IMG/VR virus record: IMGVR_UViG_3300008516_000100 | Coordinates: 1-50,397 of that record | DNA length: 50,397 nucleotides | Source of the DNA: a virus | Reading direction: 5' to 3' (one strand) | In this document: positions 7,323-16,665 of the stretch, piece after piece | How positions within the stretch are numbered: position 1 is the stretch's first letter | Layout of the letters: each line of letters opens with the position of its first letter | Program-made: the position numbers and the translations under genes | The notes under the pieces: generated by a model | What the model was told of the DNA's origin: nothing | What the model saw: only the letters and a program-made list of their open reading frames with translations | Databases searched by the model: none

Positions 7323-8663
7323 ATGCCAGATATAATAGATTATATTGGAAATTCTTTTAGAAAACTTATTGAACCGGATAAACCCGAAGACAAGCCAAAG
7401 CCTCGTGGATATTCTGCACAGGCGAATCCTAAAGTAGAAAAATATTTTGCAACGAAACCCAGAGATACTGCATCCCTCGATATGAATTGGAATATCTATT
7501 CAACCTCAGAGCTCCCCTTTGCAGCAATAACTGTTCTGTCCTATAATGTTGCTGGAGAATGGAAAATTCGAAGTGAAGACCCAGAATTGAAAAAAAAGAT
7601 TGAAAAGTTTTGTTATAAAACAGATTTTAATTCTATAATGATTGAGGTAATGCGACATTGTTTAATATTTGGGGATTCTTTTGTAGAAAAAGTTGGGAAT
7701 AAAGCAGGAGATTTGGTTGAACTAAGGGTAAGAGATCCGCGTACATTCCAAAAAAAGATTGACCCACAAGGAGATGTGGAAGGTTATCTTCAAGTTGTTT
7801 CAATAGAAACAGGTTCTACAGAAGAAACTGACTTAGAACCGGAGGAAGTTGTCCACTATCAATTATTTCCCAAACCAGATAGCCCCTATGGATTGGCCTT
7901 GATTGATCCCTCGAAAGATACTATTCTGAGGAAAGCTCTAACTGATGGGGGTATAGCTGCCGCTATTGACAGACATGGATATCCAAAATATCATATTATT
8001 TTAAAAACTCCCCCGGGGTTTGAAACAGAATTACCTACTTCGGGGGAAATTGATACAATTGCTGCAGATTTTCGTAATATTAATTCAAAGAATGAAATTG
8101 TTACAACAGAATTAATTGAAATTAAAGCATTAGATGCTAAGGGCGTAGAAAATGTAGAAGAATACTTTAATTACTTTCAAAGTTCTTTGACATGCGGAAT
8201 GTTGGTTCCCCAAGAAGTATTGGGACTAGGAAGCGGATCAACAGAAGCAACTGCCAGAGTTAGACGATTGATGTTTGAAAAAATGGTTAAAGGATTCCAG
8301 AATAAAATTGCCCGAACAACTGAACTTCATGTTTTTCAGGACCTAGTTCCTTCAGGTAAAGAAGTTCCTCGTTTAGTATTTGCTGACGTTGTCCCCGAAG
8401 ACGATAAAATAATCGCTGATATAATTAGTAAGTTGATGCCAAAGGGTGATCCTTTTGGTATATTAAGCAGTGACGAATTTAGAGAAAAATTAGGTTATCC
8501 TCCTCGAGAATTAGCAGAAAAAAGTAGAAAATCCGTTTTAAAAGAATTTTTAGGACCCGAATCAACAGAAAAAGTTCAAACAAAGAATCTCAGTGATTTG
8601 GAAGCTCTTTTGAAAGAGTACGAGAACAAGGTCAAGAATTCTCTCCAAAATCGTTTAAAATGA
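7323..8663 (+). CDS. Portal protein
   Basis: 446 residues directly after TerL and before the MuF-like gene, the usual portal position. Features of the family are visible: a Pro-rich N-terminal arm, the central beta/alpha core with a VRDPRTFQ segment, and GSTEATARVRRLMFEKMVKGFQ near residues 304-324, which matches the long-helix region of portal proteins. The C-terminal 60 residues are charged and helical. It forms the dodecameric DNA gate at one capsid vertex. Confidence 0.88.
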   Translation: MPDIIDYIGNSFRKLIEPDKPEDKPKPRGYSAQANPKVEKYFATKPRDTASLDMNWNIYSTSELPFAAITVLSYNVAGEWKIRSEDPELKKKIEKFCYKTDFNSIMIEVMRHCLIFGDSFVEKVGNKAGDLVELRVRDPRTFQKKIDPQGDVEGYLQVVSIETGSTEETDLEPEEVVHYQLFPKPDSPYGLALIDPSKDTILRKALTDGGIAAAIDRHGYPKYHIILKTPPGFETELPTSGEIDTIAADFRNINSKNEIVTTELIEIKALDAKGVENVEEYFNYFQSSLTCGMLVPQEVLGLGSGSTEATARVRRLMFEKMVKGFQNKIARTTELHVFQDLVPSGKEVPRLVFADVVPEDDKIIADIISKLMPKGDPFGILSSDEFREKLGYPPRELAEKSRKSVLKEFLGPESTEKVQTKNLSDLEALLKEYENKVKNSLQNRLK

Positions 8664-9202
8664 CATTAGATAGCATTATAAAAGAATATAGTAAAAAGAT
8701 TGTTGCATCTTTAAAAGATTTATATATTGAATCTTATATTAAAGGGGCAAAATCCGTTGTTATTAAAGAACAAAAGGAATCTTTATATGATGAAGCATAT
8801 ATGTATTTTTTAGAACAACAAGGATGGATAGAAGACCATTTTATTAATACTGATTCTGTTGTTCTACACGATAAATTATCTCATGCAATCGCAACGGGAC
8901 AAAATTTTCCCCAATTCTGGGAGGGTGTTCGAGATTCTGGTATGTTTAAGAGACAACGAGCAGATCGAATATTTAGGACAGAAACAAATCGGGCGTTCAG
9001 TGAAGGAACGATTCGACAGTATTTAAAAGAAAATGTTAAAGAGGTTAATATTTTATTAGGTCCGACCCCGTGCCCAATTTGTACTGATTTTGCGATGACA
9101 GGTCCTTATTTAACTAAGGACATCGAAGGGGTATTTCCAATACATCCAAATTGTTCGTGTGTAATTGTAAATGCGGAGGTTTCAAAACCCGGTGGTAGAT
9201 AA
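8660..9202 (+). CDS. MuF-like minor head protein
   Basis: 180 residues, overlapping the portal gene by four bases (ATGA). The C-terminal half has the MuF signature: RTETNRAF, then CPIC (zinc pair) and HPNCSC near the end. MuF proteins are few-copy head proteins that bind the portal and can be ejected with DNA. Shorter than many MuF proteins, with no fused toxin domain. Confidence 0.82.
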   Translation: MTLDSIIKEYSKKIVASLKDLYIESYIKGAKSVVIKEQKESLYDEAYMYFLEQQGWIEDHFINTDSVVLHDKLSHAIATGQNFPQFWEGVRDSGMFKRQRADRIFRTETNRAFSEGTIRQYLKENVKEVNILLGPTPCPICTDFAMTGPYLTKDIEGVFPIHPNCSCVIVNAEVSKPGGR

Positions 9203-9204
9203 TA

Positions 9205-9762
9205 ATGGTATTAGTAAGATTATGGGACGATGTAAATGAAAACTATTTGGTAATCGATAAAGACGGTTGTGCCCAAATAATTCATCATCATAAGCATCTT
9301 TTGCATCAAGGAAAAGCTTTTACGGCCAAGCATATCTGGTACAATCAAGTTGCGGATGCTAATAGTGATATCTTACTTGTAACGGGTGCAACAAAATATC
9401 TACATTTATCCTATGATTATGAATCAACGGCTAAAGCTGAATTTAGTGTTCATGAGGATGCTACTGTTACAAATGCTGGTACTGCCATAACGGCAATAAA
9501 CAGGAATCGACGAGTCACAACTAGTGCTGAAGCAGTAGCAACATATGGTCCGAATGTTTCAAGTACTGGCATTGAATTAAGTGCTAGATTACTTTCGGGG
9601 GAAGCAGGTCTTGTAAGACCTGTATCTGAGGGCACTGAAACGTCGTTTGGTGAATATTTATTAAAACAGTCGACAACCTATCTTTTTAGACTTACCGATA
9701 AGGCGTCTATAACGTCTGACTGTATGGTTGCATTGGCGTGGGATGAGGAATCGACTTCGTAG
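9205..9762 (+). CDS. Virion structural protein, probably capsid-associated
   Basis: 185 residues. Starts with a short strand region, then the His-rich IIHHHKHLLHQGKAF segment (about 26-40) and a beta-rich body with many Thr, Ser and Ala typical of capsid-associated beta-sandwich proteins. Proteins with a similar HH-x-H-x(3)-HQGKAF opening occur next to head genes in other tailed viruses; this is from memory and not tested here. Possibly a head fibre or decoration protein. Confidence 0.55.
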   Translation: MVLVRLWDDVNENYLVIDKDGCAQIIHHHKHLLHQGKAFTAKHIWYNQVADANSDILLVTGATKYLHLSYDYESTAKAEFSVHEDATVTNAGTAITAINRNRRVTTSAEAVATYGPNVSSTGIELSARLLSGEAGLVRPVSEGTETSFGEYLLKQSTTYLFRLTDKASITSDCMVALAWDEESTS

Positions 9763-9770
9763 GGAAATAA

Positions 9771-10286
9771 ATGAAAACAGAAATATGTTATAAATCAATG
9801 GATAAAAATATTCTAGGTGACGTTATTTATCATGATGTTGTTATTTTAAGCCCTGGAGTTTGGAATCAACAGGATAAGGAGAGTCAAATTTATTATCCAC
9901 AGGAGATTTGTTCCCGAGATGCAAAGAATTGGAAGCGATCCTTTATTTATCGAATGCATACTAAACGCAAAGATGGGACTCCGGTTGATTCTTTTAATAT
10001 TGTTGGTATGACTGAAAAGCAACATTTTGATTATATTAAAAATGCAATTGTTGCAGATTTACGAATTATCCCTATAACTCAAAATGCTAAGGATGTAATT
10101 AATCAAATTGATAGAGGCATCATAAAATATTTGTCTCCAGAAGTTAGAACTTGGGACAAGTATAATTATTACAATAAACGCCGGGAAGTATATAAGTTGG
10201 AATTTAATGGCGTTGCACTGGTTATAGATAATCCAGCATGTAAAACAGCTGCAATAAACCGTTTCAGAAAATCTATCGATGTTTAA
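9771..10286 (+). CDS. Possible second HK97-type (S78-like) protease, DUF2213-like
   Basis: 171 residues. The order YRMH (H63), KYLSPE (S122) and KLEFNGVALV-DNPAC (E144) resembles the His-Ser-Glu layout of HK97-type prohead proteases and DUF2213-type proteins. The ending, GVALV-x(2)-NPAC-x-TA, is typical of that fold. A longer protease-scaffold protein (12505) lies downstream, so either two proteases act on the head or one is a non-catalytic paralogue. GGGAAATAA before the ATG provides a weak ribosome site. Confidence 0.5.
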   Translation: MKTEICYKSMDKNILGDVIYHDVVILSPGVWNQQDKESQIYYPQEICSRDAKNWKRSFIYRMHTKRKDGTPVDSFNIVGMTEKQHFDYIKNAIVADLRIIPITQNAKDVINQIDRGIIKYLSPEVRTWDKYNYYNKRREVYKLEFNGVALVIDNPACKTAAINRFRKSIDV

Positions 10287-10314
10287 TGTAAAATAAAAAT
10301 AAAGAGGATATATT

Positions 10315-10854
10315 ATGGCACGAATTCATAATGATGATTACGAGGTTACAAGAGACCTTATTGTTGGTAGAAATGCGACTATCGCTGGAACAGTTTCTGG
10401 TGCCGGATACCGGGATATTACAATGTTCTACAATGCTGGTTTCGCTGTTAGTGATTGGACTAATTCAACTAATGGTATTTATTTGCTAGCTACTAACAAG
10501 ACTGCGATATCAATTAATTTTCCGTTAACGGGTCTTAAAGAAGGAGATATAATTCAAAAATTCCGAGTGCTCGGTGGACTAGAAGCTATCTCTGGGAGTG
10601 CAACAACATTAGATGCTTGTTTGTGGACTGTTACGAAGGCCGCAGCAGCAGATTGTGCAGCGACTTCTATCGGAGCTATTACACAAGTCTCAACAGTTGT
10701 TGACGTTGCAGTGGATTCTGAAAAGGATATTACTGATACAACAGTCGAGGATGATTTACAGTATTTCATTGGTGTAAAGGTTTCTACTCCAAATACTGAT
10801 GAATGTATAGCTATGGTTTCTGGGGTAGAAGCAGATATCAAGCGTCTCATTTAA
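10315..10854 (+). CDS. Virion structural protein, beta-rich
   Basis: 179 residues with GAGGATATATT before the ATG. After a short N-terminal arm (RIHNDDYEVTRDLIVG) that looks like an anchoring segment, the body is Gly/Ala/Thr/Val-rich beta sequence as in decoration or head-fibre proteins. It ends in GVEADIKRLI. Flanked by head genes, so probably virion-associated; exact role unknown. Confidence 0.55.
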   Translation: MARIHNDDYEVTRDLIVGRNATIAGTVSGAGYRDITMFYNAGFAVSDWTNSTNGIYLLATNKTAISINFPLTGLKEGDIIQKFRVLGGLEAISGSATTLDACLWTVTKAAAADCAATSIGAITQVSTVVDVAVDSEKDITDTTVEDDLQYFIGVKVSTPNTDECIAMVSGVEADIKRLI

Positions 10855-10855
10855 G

Positions 10856-10878
10856 CTTATTTAAATGTTTCAATGTTT
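10856..10878 (+). promoter_or_regulatory. TATA-like element plus repeated intergenic motif
   Basis: CTTATTTAAATG has its centre about 25 bases before the ATG at 10884, so it may drive a leaderless mRNA for the methyltransferase. It overlaps AAATGTTTCAATGTTT (10863-10878), a motif recurring in other spacers of the late region. Confidence 0.35.
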
Positions 10879-10883
10879 ATTGT

Positions 10884-12146
10884 ATGTTGATTCTTATGGA
10901 AATAAAGATAATTAAGTTAGATAATAATAACGCAGCGATAAAAATCTTTACAGAACATTCCGATATTTGTGTGATTTCTAATATTGAAGATCTTTCAGAA
11001 GAAGGAAAAAAAGAACTATATAATTCTAAATGGATTGTAAATTGTCCTACATTAGATGATTATAACGAAACAATAAAATTAGCAAAAGAATTGCGCCCCA
11101 AACAATTGTTTATTATGGATATTTCTACCCAAATTGATGAATTTTCTAAAGAGGCCCTTAAATCATGGAGAGGGGATATTCTAAAATCTGGCGATTCTTT
11201 GGAATTAACTGACAAAGCAGATGAGGGAATCTTTTTAGAAGAGAGTCAATGGATTTATCCGTATCCAACGAGTGGTAGTAAGAGATACTTTGAATTAGAT
11301 AAACGGTATCGAATTGAAGGCAGAAAGTTTATTCTCTGTATAAAAAATCTTGCTTATGGGGAATTAAAAATTGGAAAAATTGCTAATTCTGAAGACAAGG
11401 GGAAATTCAAATATCAAATTGAGGAGTTTGAGCCTTTTGAAGAACAGAAATTGTTAGAAATTCCCTCAGAGGCAAGAAAAGACATATTTGTCAATCATAT
11501 TGAGAATTATTATTTTGAGAATCAATTAAAAAGCATATCGGATGAAGAACTAAAAGCTATGAGTCGACAAGATTGGATTGATGCCTGGAAAAAAGATCCC
11601 CATTGGGCGAATTCAATGGAACCCTCTTCCTTGGCAGAATATTTTGTAACTGAGATAAAACGAGAAAAATTAACAGGAACTATTTTGGAAATTGGTTCGG
11701 GTAATGGTCGAGATTCGATATATTTTGGAAAACATGGGTATGATGTAACAGGGATAGATATTTCCCCGGACGCTACAAAAATTGCTAATGAAAATAACGA
11801 TCTATCTAACGTAAAGTTTCAGGTTGGGGATGCTGAGAGGTTACCTTTTAAAGATAACTCATTTGATGCGGTTTATTCCCTATCAGTATTACATTCAACA
11901 GATTTAGAAAAGAGTATTAAGGAATTATCCCGGGTACTAGATTCAGGAGGACTCTCTGTTCTTTATTTATATAATAAAAGTATTTATCCAGATGAAGAAG
12001 AGATAAATTTTAAAATTACAGATTTAGAAAAAATCTTTACTACAAATGAGCTTCAAATTTTGGATAAATGGCGAGATAAAATAGAGGATGAGGATGGAGA
12101 GAAACATATTCATCATCTAGTTATTTACTTGCTAAAGAGAAAGTAA
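10884..12146 (+). CDS. SAM-dependent methyltransferase with a large N-terminal domain
   Basis: 420 residues from ATG 10884, or 416 from ATG 10896; neither has a ribosome site, and upstream frame sequence overlaps the previous gene. The last 170 residues are a class I methyltransferase of the Methyltransf_11 type: LEIGSGNGRDSIYFGKHGYD (motif I), GIDIS, then GDAERLPFKDNSFDAVYSLS and a late RVLDSGG. The first 240 residues are not recognised; they include an alpha/beta opening and a beta-rich middle. Placement inside the head operon with its own promoter-like sequence suggests an inserted cargo gene. The substrate may be a virion protein, a glycan or a host factor. Confidence 0.75.
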   Translation: MLILMEIKIIKLDNNNAAIKIFTEHSDICVISNIEDLSEEGKKELYNSKWIVNCPTLDDYNETIKLAKELRPKQLFIMDISTQIDEFSKEALKSWRGDILKSGDSLELTDKADEGIFLEESQWIYPYPTSGSKRYFELDKRYRIEGRKFILCIKNLAYGELKIGKIANSEDKGKFKYQIEEFEPFEEQKLLEIPSEARKDIFVNHIENYYFENQLKSISDEELKAMSRQDWIDAWKKDPHWANSMEPSSLAEYFVTEIKREKLTGTILEIGSGNGRDSIYFGKHGYDVTGIDISPDATKIANENNDLSNVKFQVGDAERLPFKDNSFDAVYSLSVLHSTDLEKSIKELSRVLDSGGLSVLYLYNKSIYPDEEEINFKITDLEKIFTTNELQILDKWRDKIEDEDGEKHIHHLVIYLLKRK

Positions 12147-12148
12147 AT

Positions 12149-12376
12149 ATGGGTTGTACTTGGAAAGAAGTAGATGGAAGATATCAGTGCCAAGCTACAC
12201 ATTGCCCACATCATTTAAAAAATGGTGGATGTGAGCTTGGAAAGGTTACATTAACATGTGACAATTACAAATGTAAATGGAATTATAGGCTTGGGCCTGG
12301 TACATTTGGGTGTAACTCTATGGATGTACACTTGGATGCAAATGGGCAATGTCTTCATAAGAATAATAAGAATTGA
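12149..12376 (+). CDS. Cys-rich zinc-binding protein
   Basis: 75 residues with eight Cys (3, 14, 19, 28, 37, 42, 55, 68) and a CPHH group, enough for two zinc sites. It starts two bases after the methyltransferase stop, so the two probably form a unit. No family recognised; reducing conditions and the paired spacing favour metal binding over disulphides. Confidence 0.65.
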   Translation: MGCTWKEVDGRYQCQATHCPHHLKNGGCELGKVTLTCDNYKCKWNYRLGPGTFGCNSMDVHLDANGQCLHKNNKN

Positions 12377-12504
12377 TTTTAGAGGTGTTTTAAGCTTAGT
12401 TAAAAAAACGCTATAGTTTCTATTAGTGATTTTTTTAAATGTTTTTAAACACTATCTATGGTACTTCTTGTTGAAAATAACATAATACTTGGGGTAGAAT
12501 AACA

Positions 12505-14301
12505 ATGAATGAAAAAGAAGTAATAAATAAACCGTTTCCTAACGAACACAGTTGTAGATTGGAGAGTCCCGAAAAATATATTAGATTTAGACGAACAAAT
12601 TGCGCTCAGAAGCATGATGGTAAATGCATTGATGTTATATATGGAATAACAGCTGCAGATAAAAGTGAAATACAGGCATTACGATATAAAAAATCAATTT
12701 GGGCAGCAGATTCTGCTCGATCTCATTGTAGAGGTCGGGGAGGTTCGTTTGAAGCGGCAGGAAAAAAAGAAATTGAAAAAGAAATGAAACGAAGAGGTTT
12801 AATACTTGAAAATGTAGAAGAAAGTGAGGATAAAAAAATGATCGAAGATAAAGCAGAATGGACAACAGCATTTATTAATAAATTACCAGATGCTGCATTT
12901 GCTTATATAGAACCAGGTGGGAAGAAAGACGAACAAGGAAAAACAGTTCCTAGAAGATTAAGGCATTTCCCCCATCACAATGGAAGTGTTAAGGTGGGAA
13001 CGGATAATAAATCTGTCGATCTTCCGCATCTTCGAAATGCTCTAGCTAGAGCTCCTCAAAGTCCCTTTGGACCTAAAGCAATTAGTCATTTAAAAAGGCA
13101 TGCAAGTGCTCTTGGAGTTGGAAAACCAAAAGCAGAAGATAAATCTCAATATGGTTTTTCTGTTATTAGTAAAGAAGATCACCGGATAATTGCTGGATAT
13201 GCCTCATACATTATGATTGATAGCGATGATCAATTAGTAACTCATGAGGCTTTAACAGATGGATTAAAAAAATTCATGTCCGATAGAGAACGGCGAAATA
13301 TCATGTTCCGTCATGACGGTGTTCAAATTGGAAAGGTTATCGAAGAGTTTGAGGGAAAAGAAACTCACGTCGATGATGTTGGTTTATATATTGTAAGTGA
13401 GATTTATGATGATTTAGAAACAGCAAACGAGGTATGGGATGGAGTTCTTGAAGGAGACTATAATGCATTTTCTATATCGTTTGAGCCTTTAGAAAAGGCA
13501 GAACACATTATGGATGGTGTTTGGGAAGAAGTGCTTACGATTAATTTGTTAGAAGTTTCTGTTTGTCAGAATCCTAAAAATCCATTATCTAGATTCGAAA
13601 TTTTATCAAAAAGTCAAAATGTTGAAAAAATTAAAAAGGGCGAAATAATGACTGAGGAAGAATTAAAACTCAAAAAGAATGCAGAAAAAGCAGACCTGGA
13701 TAAAGATACAATTGTTGCTTCCATTAAGGACGAATTAAATAAATTGAAGCTATTGGGAGATAAGATTACAGCGGTAGATTTATCTGATCTTGCAGGATTA
13801 GTTACCAATTTAAGAACTGATGGTGAAAAATCCGGGGACGAGAAGGGATTTCCATTTCCAGAAAAAGCCCCAAGAAGCAAGGAAGATAAAAATAGGTGGC
13901 CAATAGTTATTGCAAATGCTATTGATGATCTTTATTCTAAGTTAGATACCTCAGAAAAATCTCAAAAAAGTTCCCTTGACACGGTGAAAAAATTGAAAGC
14001 AGAAGTTATTCATAAGGGAGAAGAAGCGGATGCTGCAAAGAAAGATGCCGAGGTTGCTAAAAAAGGTGCAGCAGAAACTAAAGATGTTGCTACCAAAGAT
14101 AGAGAAGTTTTAGGAGAGATTCAAGAATCTTTAAAAGGTGTTAATACGACTTTTGAGAAATTTGATGAACGCTTAAAAGCTCTCGAAAACCAAAAAGAAG
14201 TCAAAACAAAGGTTAGCAAAGAGAAGCTTGTAGAGAACTATAAACCGTTAAATGTTCGAGAAACAAATGATGGTGTTGAAATGATACAGGAAGGAGATTA
14301 A
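12505..14301 (+). CDS. Prohead protease fused to scaffold (XkdF/S78-like)
   Basis: 598 residues in four parts. Residues 1-100 carry the PNEHSCRLESPEKY and SHCRGRGGSFE segments seen at the front of some phage head-maturation proteins. Residues 118-206 form a domain with LPDAAFAYIEPGGKKD and RHFPHHNG. Residues 217-370 are the HK97-type protease with candidate triad H270 (FRHDG), S323 (AFSIS) and E350 (LLEVSVCQNP). Residues 385-598 are Lys/Glu/Ala-rich and coiled-coil, as expected of a scaffolding or delta domain that is cut off on maturation. It precedes the decoration and capsid genes. Confidence 0.82.
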   Translation: MNEKEVINKPFPNEHSCRLESPEKYIRFRRTNCAQKHDGKCIDVIYGITAADKSEIQALRYKKSIWAADSARSHCRGRGGSFEAAGKKEIEKEMKRRGLILENVEESEDKKMIEDKAEWTTAFINKLPDAAFAYIEPGGKKDEQGKTVPRRLRHFPHHNGSVKVGTDNKSVDLPHLRNALARAPQSPFGPKAISHLKRHASALGVGKPKAEDKSQYGFSVISKEDHRIIAGYASYIMIDSDDQLVTHEALTDGLKKFMSDRERRNIMFRHDGVQIGKVIEEFEGKETHVDDVGLYIVSEIYDDLETANEVWDGVLEGDYNAFSISFEPLEKAEHIMDGVWEEVLTINLLEVSVCQNPKNPLSRFEILSKSQNVEKIKKGEIMTEEELKLKKNAEKADLDKDTIVASIKDELNKLKLLGDKITAVDLSDLAGLVTNLRTDGEKSGDEKGFPFPEKAPRSKEDKNRWPIVIANAIDDLYSKLDTSEKSQKSSLDTVKKLKAEVIHKGEEADAAKKDAEVAKKGAAETKDVATKDREVLGEIQESLKGVNTTFEKFDERLKALENQKEVKTKVSKEKLVENYKPLNVRETNDGVEMIQEGD

Positions 14302-14303
14302 TA

Positions 14304-14762
14304 ATGGCAGCAACAGACGTTGTGACATTTCCAACAGCGACAAAACGAATTTTGGTGCATGGAGATAATCAATATACCTTCACAGCCGCAGAAACGCTAA
14401 AAGCTGGTCAAGTGGTTCAGGTTAAAGCTGCTGGTGGAGATTTTAAAATCTACCAAGCAGATTCATCACTTGCTAATATTCCACTCGGGGTTGTAGATCA
14501 AAATGCAACTTCCGGAGATGATGATGTTACAGTGAATCTTTGGGGAACAATTTGTTACGTTGCAAATTTCGATGATACATCGCTGATTAGTGCAGGTAGT
14601 GCACTTGTATTAGCGACAACTACAGCTACTTCATGTAGTGGAGCTATCAAGGCATGGGCTGGTGGAGCATCAGAATATGTCATTGGTACAGCAATAACCG
14701 ATATTGCCGCAAATGGATGGGGACAAGTTTTGATCGCACCACAGCTTAGTCTAATAACATAG
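14304..14762 (+). CDS. Decoration-like capsid protein (copy 1 of 3)
   Basis: 152 residues, DUF2190-like beta-rich protein with GGAGAT before the start. Shared features of the three copies are FTAAETLKAGQVV, a G-V-x-D-Q-N-A-T segment, a GTICYVAN strand and a closing DIAANGWGQVLI-P. Such proteins sit on the outside of the capsid lattice (compare lambda gpD). It is the most divergent copy in its middle part. Confidence 0.72.
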   Translation: MAATDVVTFPTATKRILVHGDNQYTFTAAETLKAGQVVQVKAAGGDFKIYQADSSLANIPLGVVDQNATSGDDDVTVNLWGTICYVANFDDTSLISAGSALVLATTTATSCSGAIKAWAGGASEYVIGTAITDIAANGWGQVLIAPQLSLIT

Positions 14763-14772
14763 GAGTGATAAA

Positions 14773-15210
14773 ATGGGAGATATTAGTACATTTCCAACAA
14801 GACACACAATTCTTGTAACAGATCCACAGGTTGCTAGATTATTGACTTTTACAGCTGCTGAAACTATTAAAGCAGGTATGATTGTAACAGTTGTAGCTAC
14901 AACCGGGGATGAAAAAGTTACGGCTGGAAATTCAGGTGATACTGGTCCCGTTGTGGGGGTTGCTTTGTACGATGCAGCGACAAATGATCCAGTCACAGTT
15001 TGCTGTGCAGGATGTATTTGTTACGTTGCAAATGAATCCGCTAGTGCCGCAATCGGAGAAGGAGTTTCATTGGTGTTATCTAATACCGATGGCACAGTGA
15101 TGGCAGCTACAACAGGTGCAGCTTATGTTGTTGGTCTTTCATTGGAAGACATTGCAGCAAATGGCTGGGGTCAAGCTTTGATAATGCCTTATCAGCAGGT
15201 GGTTAGTTAA
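14773..15210 (+). CDS. Decoration-like capsid protein (copy 2 of 3)
   Basis: 145 residues, AGGAG (14761-14765) eight bases before the ATG. Carries FTAAETIKAGMIV, GCICYVANES and EDIAANGWGQALIMP. Its stop overlaps the next start by one base (TAATG). Same fold and size as its neighbours, so the capsid may carry several related surface proteins or a heterotrimer. Confidence 0.72.
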   Translation: MGDISTFPTRHTILVTDPQVARLLTFTAAETIKAGMIVTVVATTGDEKVTAGNSGDTGPVVGVALYDAATNDPVTVCCAGCICYVANESASAAIGEGVSLVLSNTDGTVMAATTGAAYVVGLSLEDIAANGWGQALIMPYQQVVS

Positions 15211-15647
15211 TGACAGATATCGCAGCATTTCCAACAATTACTAGTCGAGTTCGAATGCAAGGTTGTAATGCAATAACATTTCAGGCAGCTGAAACTATTA
15301 AAGCAGGTATGGTTGTTTGTATCAATAATAGTGCCAAAATAGTTGCTGGAGACCACGACGATGGTTTTAATATAATCGGAGTCGCGGATCAAAATGCAGC
15401 TACAGGAGATTATATTACAGTTCATACTGCGGGGACAGTTTGCTATGTAGCAAACGAGGATGATACAACAGCAATAGGTGAAGGAGTAACTTTGGCTGTT
15501 GCTGATGTGAACGTTGGTGGAGCAGTTCGTGCATTACAAGGTGGCGCTGATACAGATGAATTTATCATTGGTCTAGCTTTGACTGATATTGCAGCTGATG
15601 GTTGGGGAAAGTGTTTAGTTAATCCAGCACAGAGTAATACTGCATAG
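15210..15647 (+). CDS. Decoration-like capsid protein (copy 3 of 3)
   Basis: 145 residues with FQAAETIKAGMVV, ADQNAATGDYITV, GTVCYVANED and TDIAADGWGKCLVNP. Starts inside the stop codon of copy 2. Followed by a 70-base spacer with the recurrent AATGTT-type motif and then the major capsid gene. Confidence 0.72.
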   Translation: MTDIAAFPTITSRVRMQGCNAITFQAAETIKAGMVVCINNSAKIVAGDHDDGFNIIGVADQNAATGDYITVHTAGTVCYVANEDDTTAIGEGVTLAVADVNVGGAVRALQGGADTDEFIIGLALTDIAADGWGKCLVNPAQSNTA

Positions 15648-15717
15648 ATGCTATTTTGATTGTTTAAATTTATGTTTTATATGTTCAAATGTTAAAAAAA
15701 CAATGTAGAGGATATGT

Positions 15718-16665
15718 ATGTCAGAATTAAGAAAACTATTGGCTTACGAGCTTGATGGATCTGATTCGATTCGACAGGAAAATCTTGAGATGATGTCACC
15801 TCAGCTTCGTAAATTGTTACAAACTGAAGGGATTGAATCTACAACTTTGATCCAAACAGAATTCTCAAAAACGGTCTTGGAAGGTTCTAAGCCAGTTATC
15901 TCAGCGAGAAATTGGTTACCTCTTGTACGAATCAAATCAAATGCATTTGATTGGCCTATGAGACCAGCAGCTACCTATGCAAAGAAAGTTGGGGAAGGTG
16001 CAGATTCACCTGCAGCGGAACAAGATTACAGTAAAAGAGAGTTTAGTACATATAAGGTATCTCAAGCAGCTGAAATTTCCGAAGAACTTATTGAAGATGG
16101 TCTTTATGATATCATCAATATGGAAGTTCAGTATGCAGCAGAAGCCTGTGAAAACAGGTTAAATAGGGAAGCAATCGGTACAATTATGGATAATGCTGGA
16201 AACTCTGTTGATACAACTGGAAGTGCATTTAGTGTGACGTATCTTGCGAAAGCATGCAAAGAAAACCAAGTAGATGGTTACGGTTATACTGATTTGATTC
16301 TTTCTCCAAATGCATGGTATGACTTAATGTCTGATGCTACTGTTGTGTATCAAGCATATGCTGGTACAGATAGTGCATTGAAGACAGGTAAGATCTTCCC
16401 AATATTTGGATTAAGAGCTCATATTTGTAGTGTAACAGCGAGTTCAACATATGGTGGTTTTTCAGGTACTTGGGGCGGAGATACAGACGGGTATATTATG
16501 GCTCTAGTGATAGACCGTAATAGAGCTGGTGGTATCGCAATGAGACGAGACTTAACTACAAAGAAGTTCACTGATGTCCGAAGGGATATTCAAGGTGCAG
16601 TCGTTTCAATGAGATTCGATACGAAGTATTTACAAGCCAACGCAATTAGTACAATCGTAGTCTAA
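15718..16665 (+). CDS. Major capsid protein, HK97 fold
   Basis: 315 residues with GAGGAT before the ATG. The N-terminal segment of about 45 residues is charged and helical, then comes the E-loop region with PVISARNWLPLVRI and FDWPMRP. The KVSQAAEISEELIEDGLYDI segment corresponds to the spine helix region. The later GYTDLILSPNAWYDLMSDA and GLRAHICSV segments match the P and A domains. Length and position after protease and decoration genes support the call. Long scaffold sequence is on the protease gene instead. Confidence 0.88.
   Translation: MSELRKLLAYELDGSDSIRQENLEMMSPQLRKLLQTEGIESTTLIQTEFSKTVLEGSKPVISARNWLPLVRIKSNAFDWPMRPAATYAKKVGEGADSPAAEQDYSKREFSTYKVSQAAEISEELIEDGLYDIINMEVQYAAEACENRLNREAIGTIMDNAGNSVDTTGSAFSVTYLAKACKENQVDGYGYTDLILSPNAWYDLMSDATVVYQAYAGTDSALKTGKIFPIFGLRAHICSVTASSTYGGFSGTWGGDTDGYIMALVIDRNRAGGIAMRRDLTTKKFTDVRRDIQGAVVSMRFDTKYLQANAISTIVV

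Noticed and set aside
12458-12502. 14-residue frame just before the protease-scaffold gene
   Set aside because: No ribosome site and too short to support, although its position could act as a leader.
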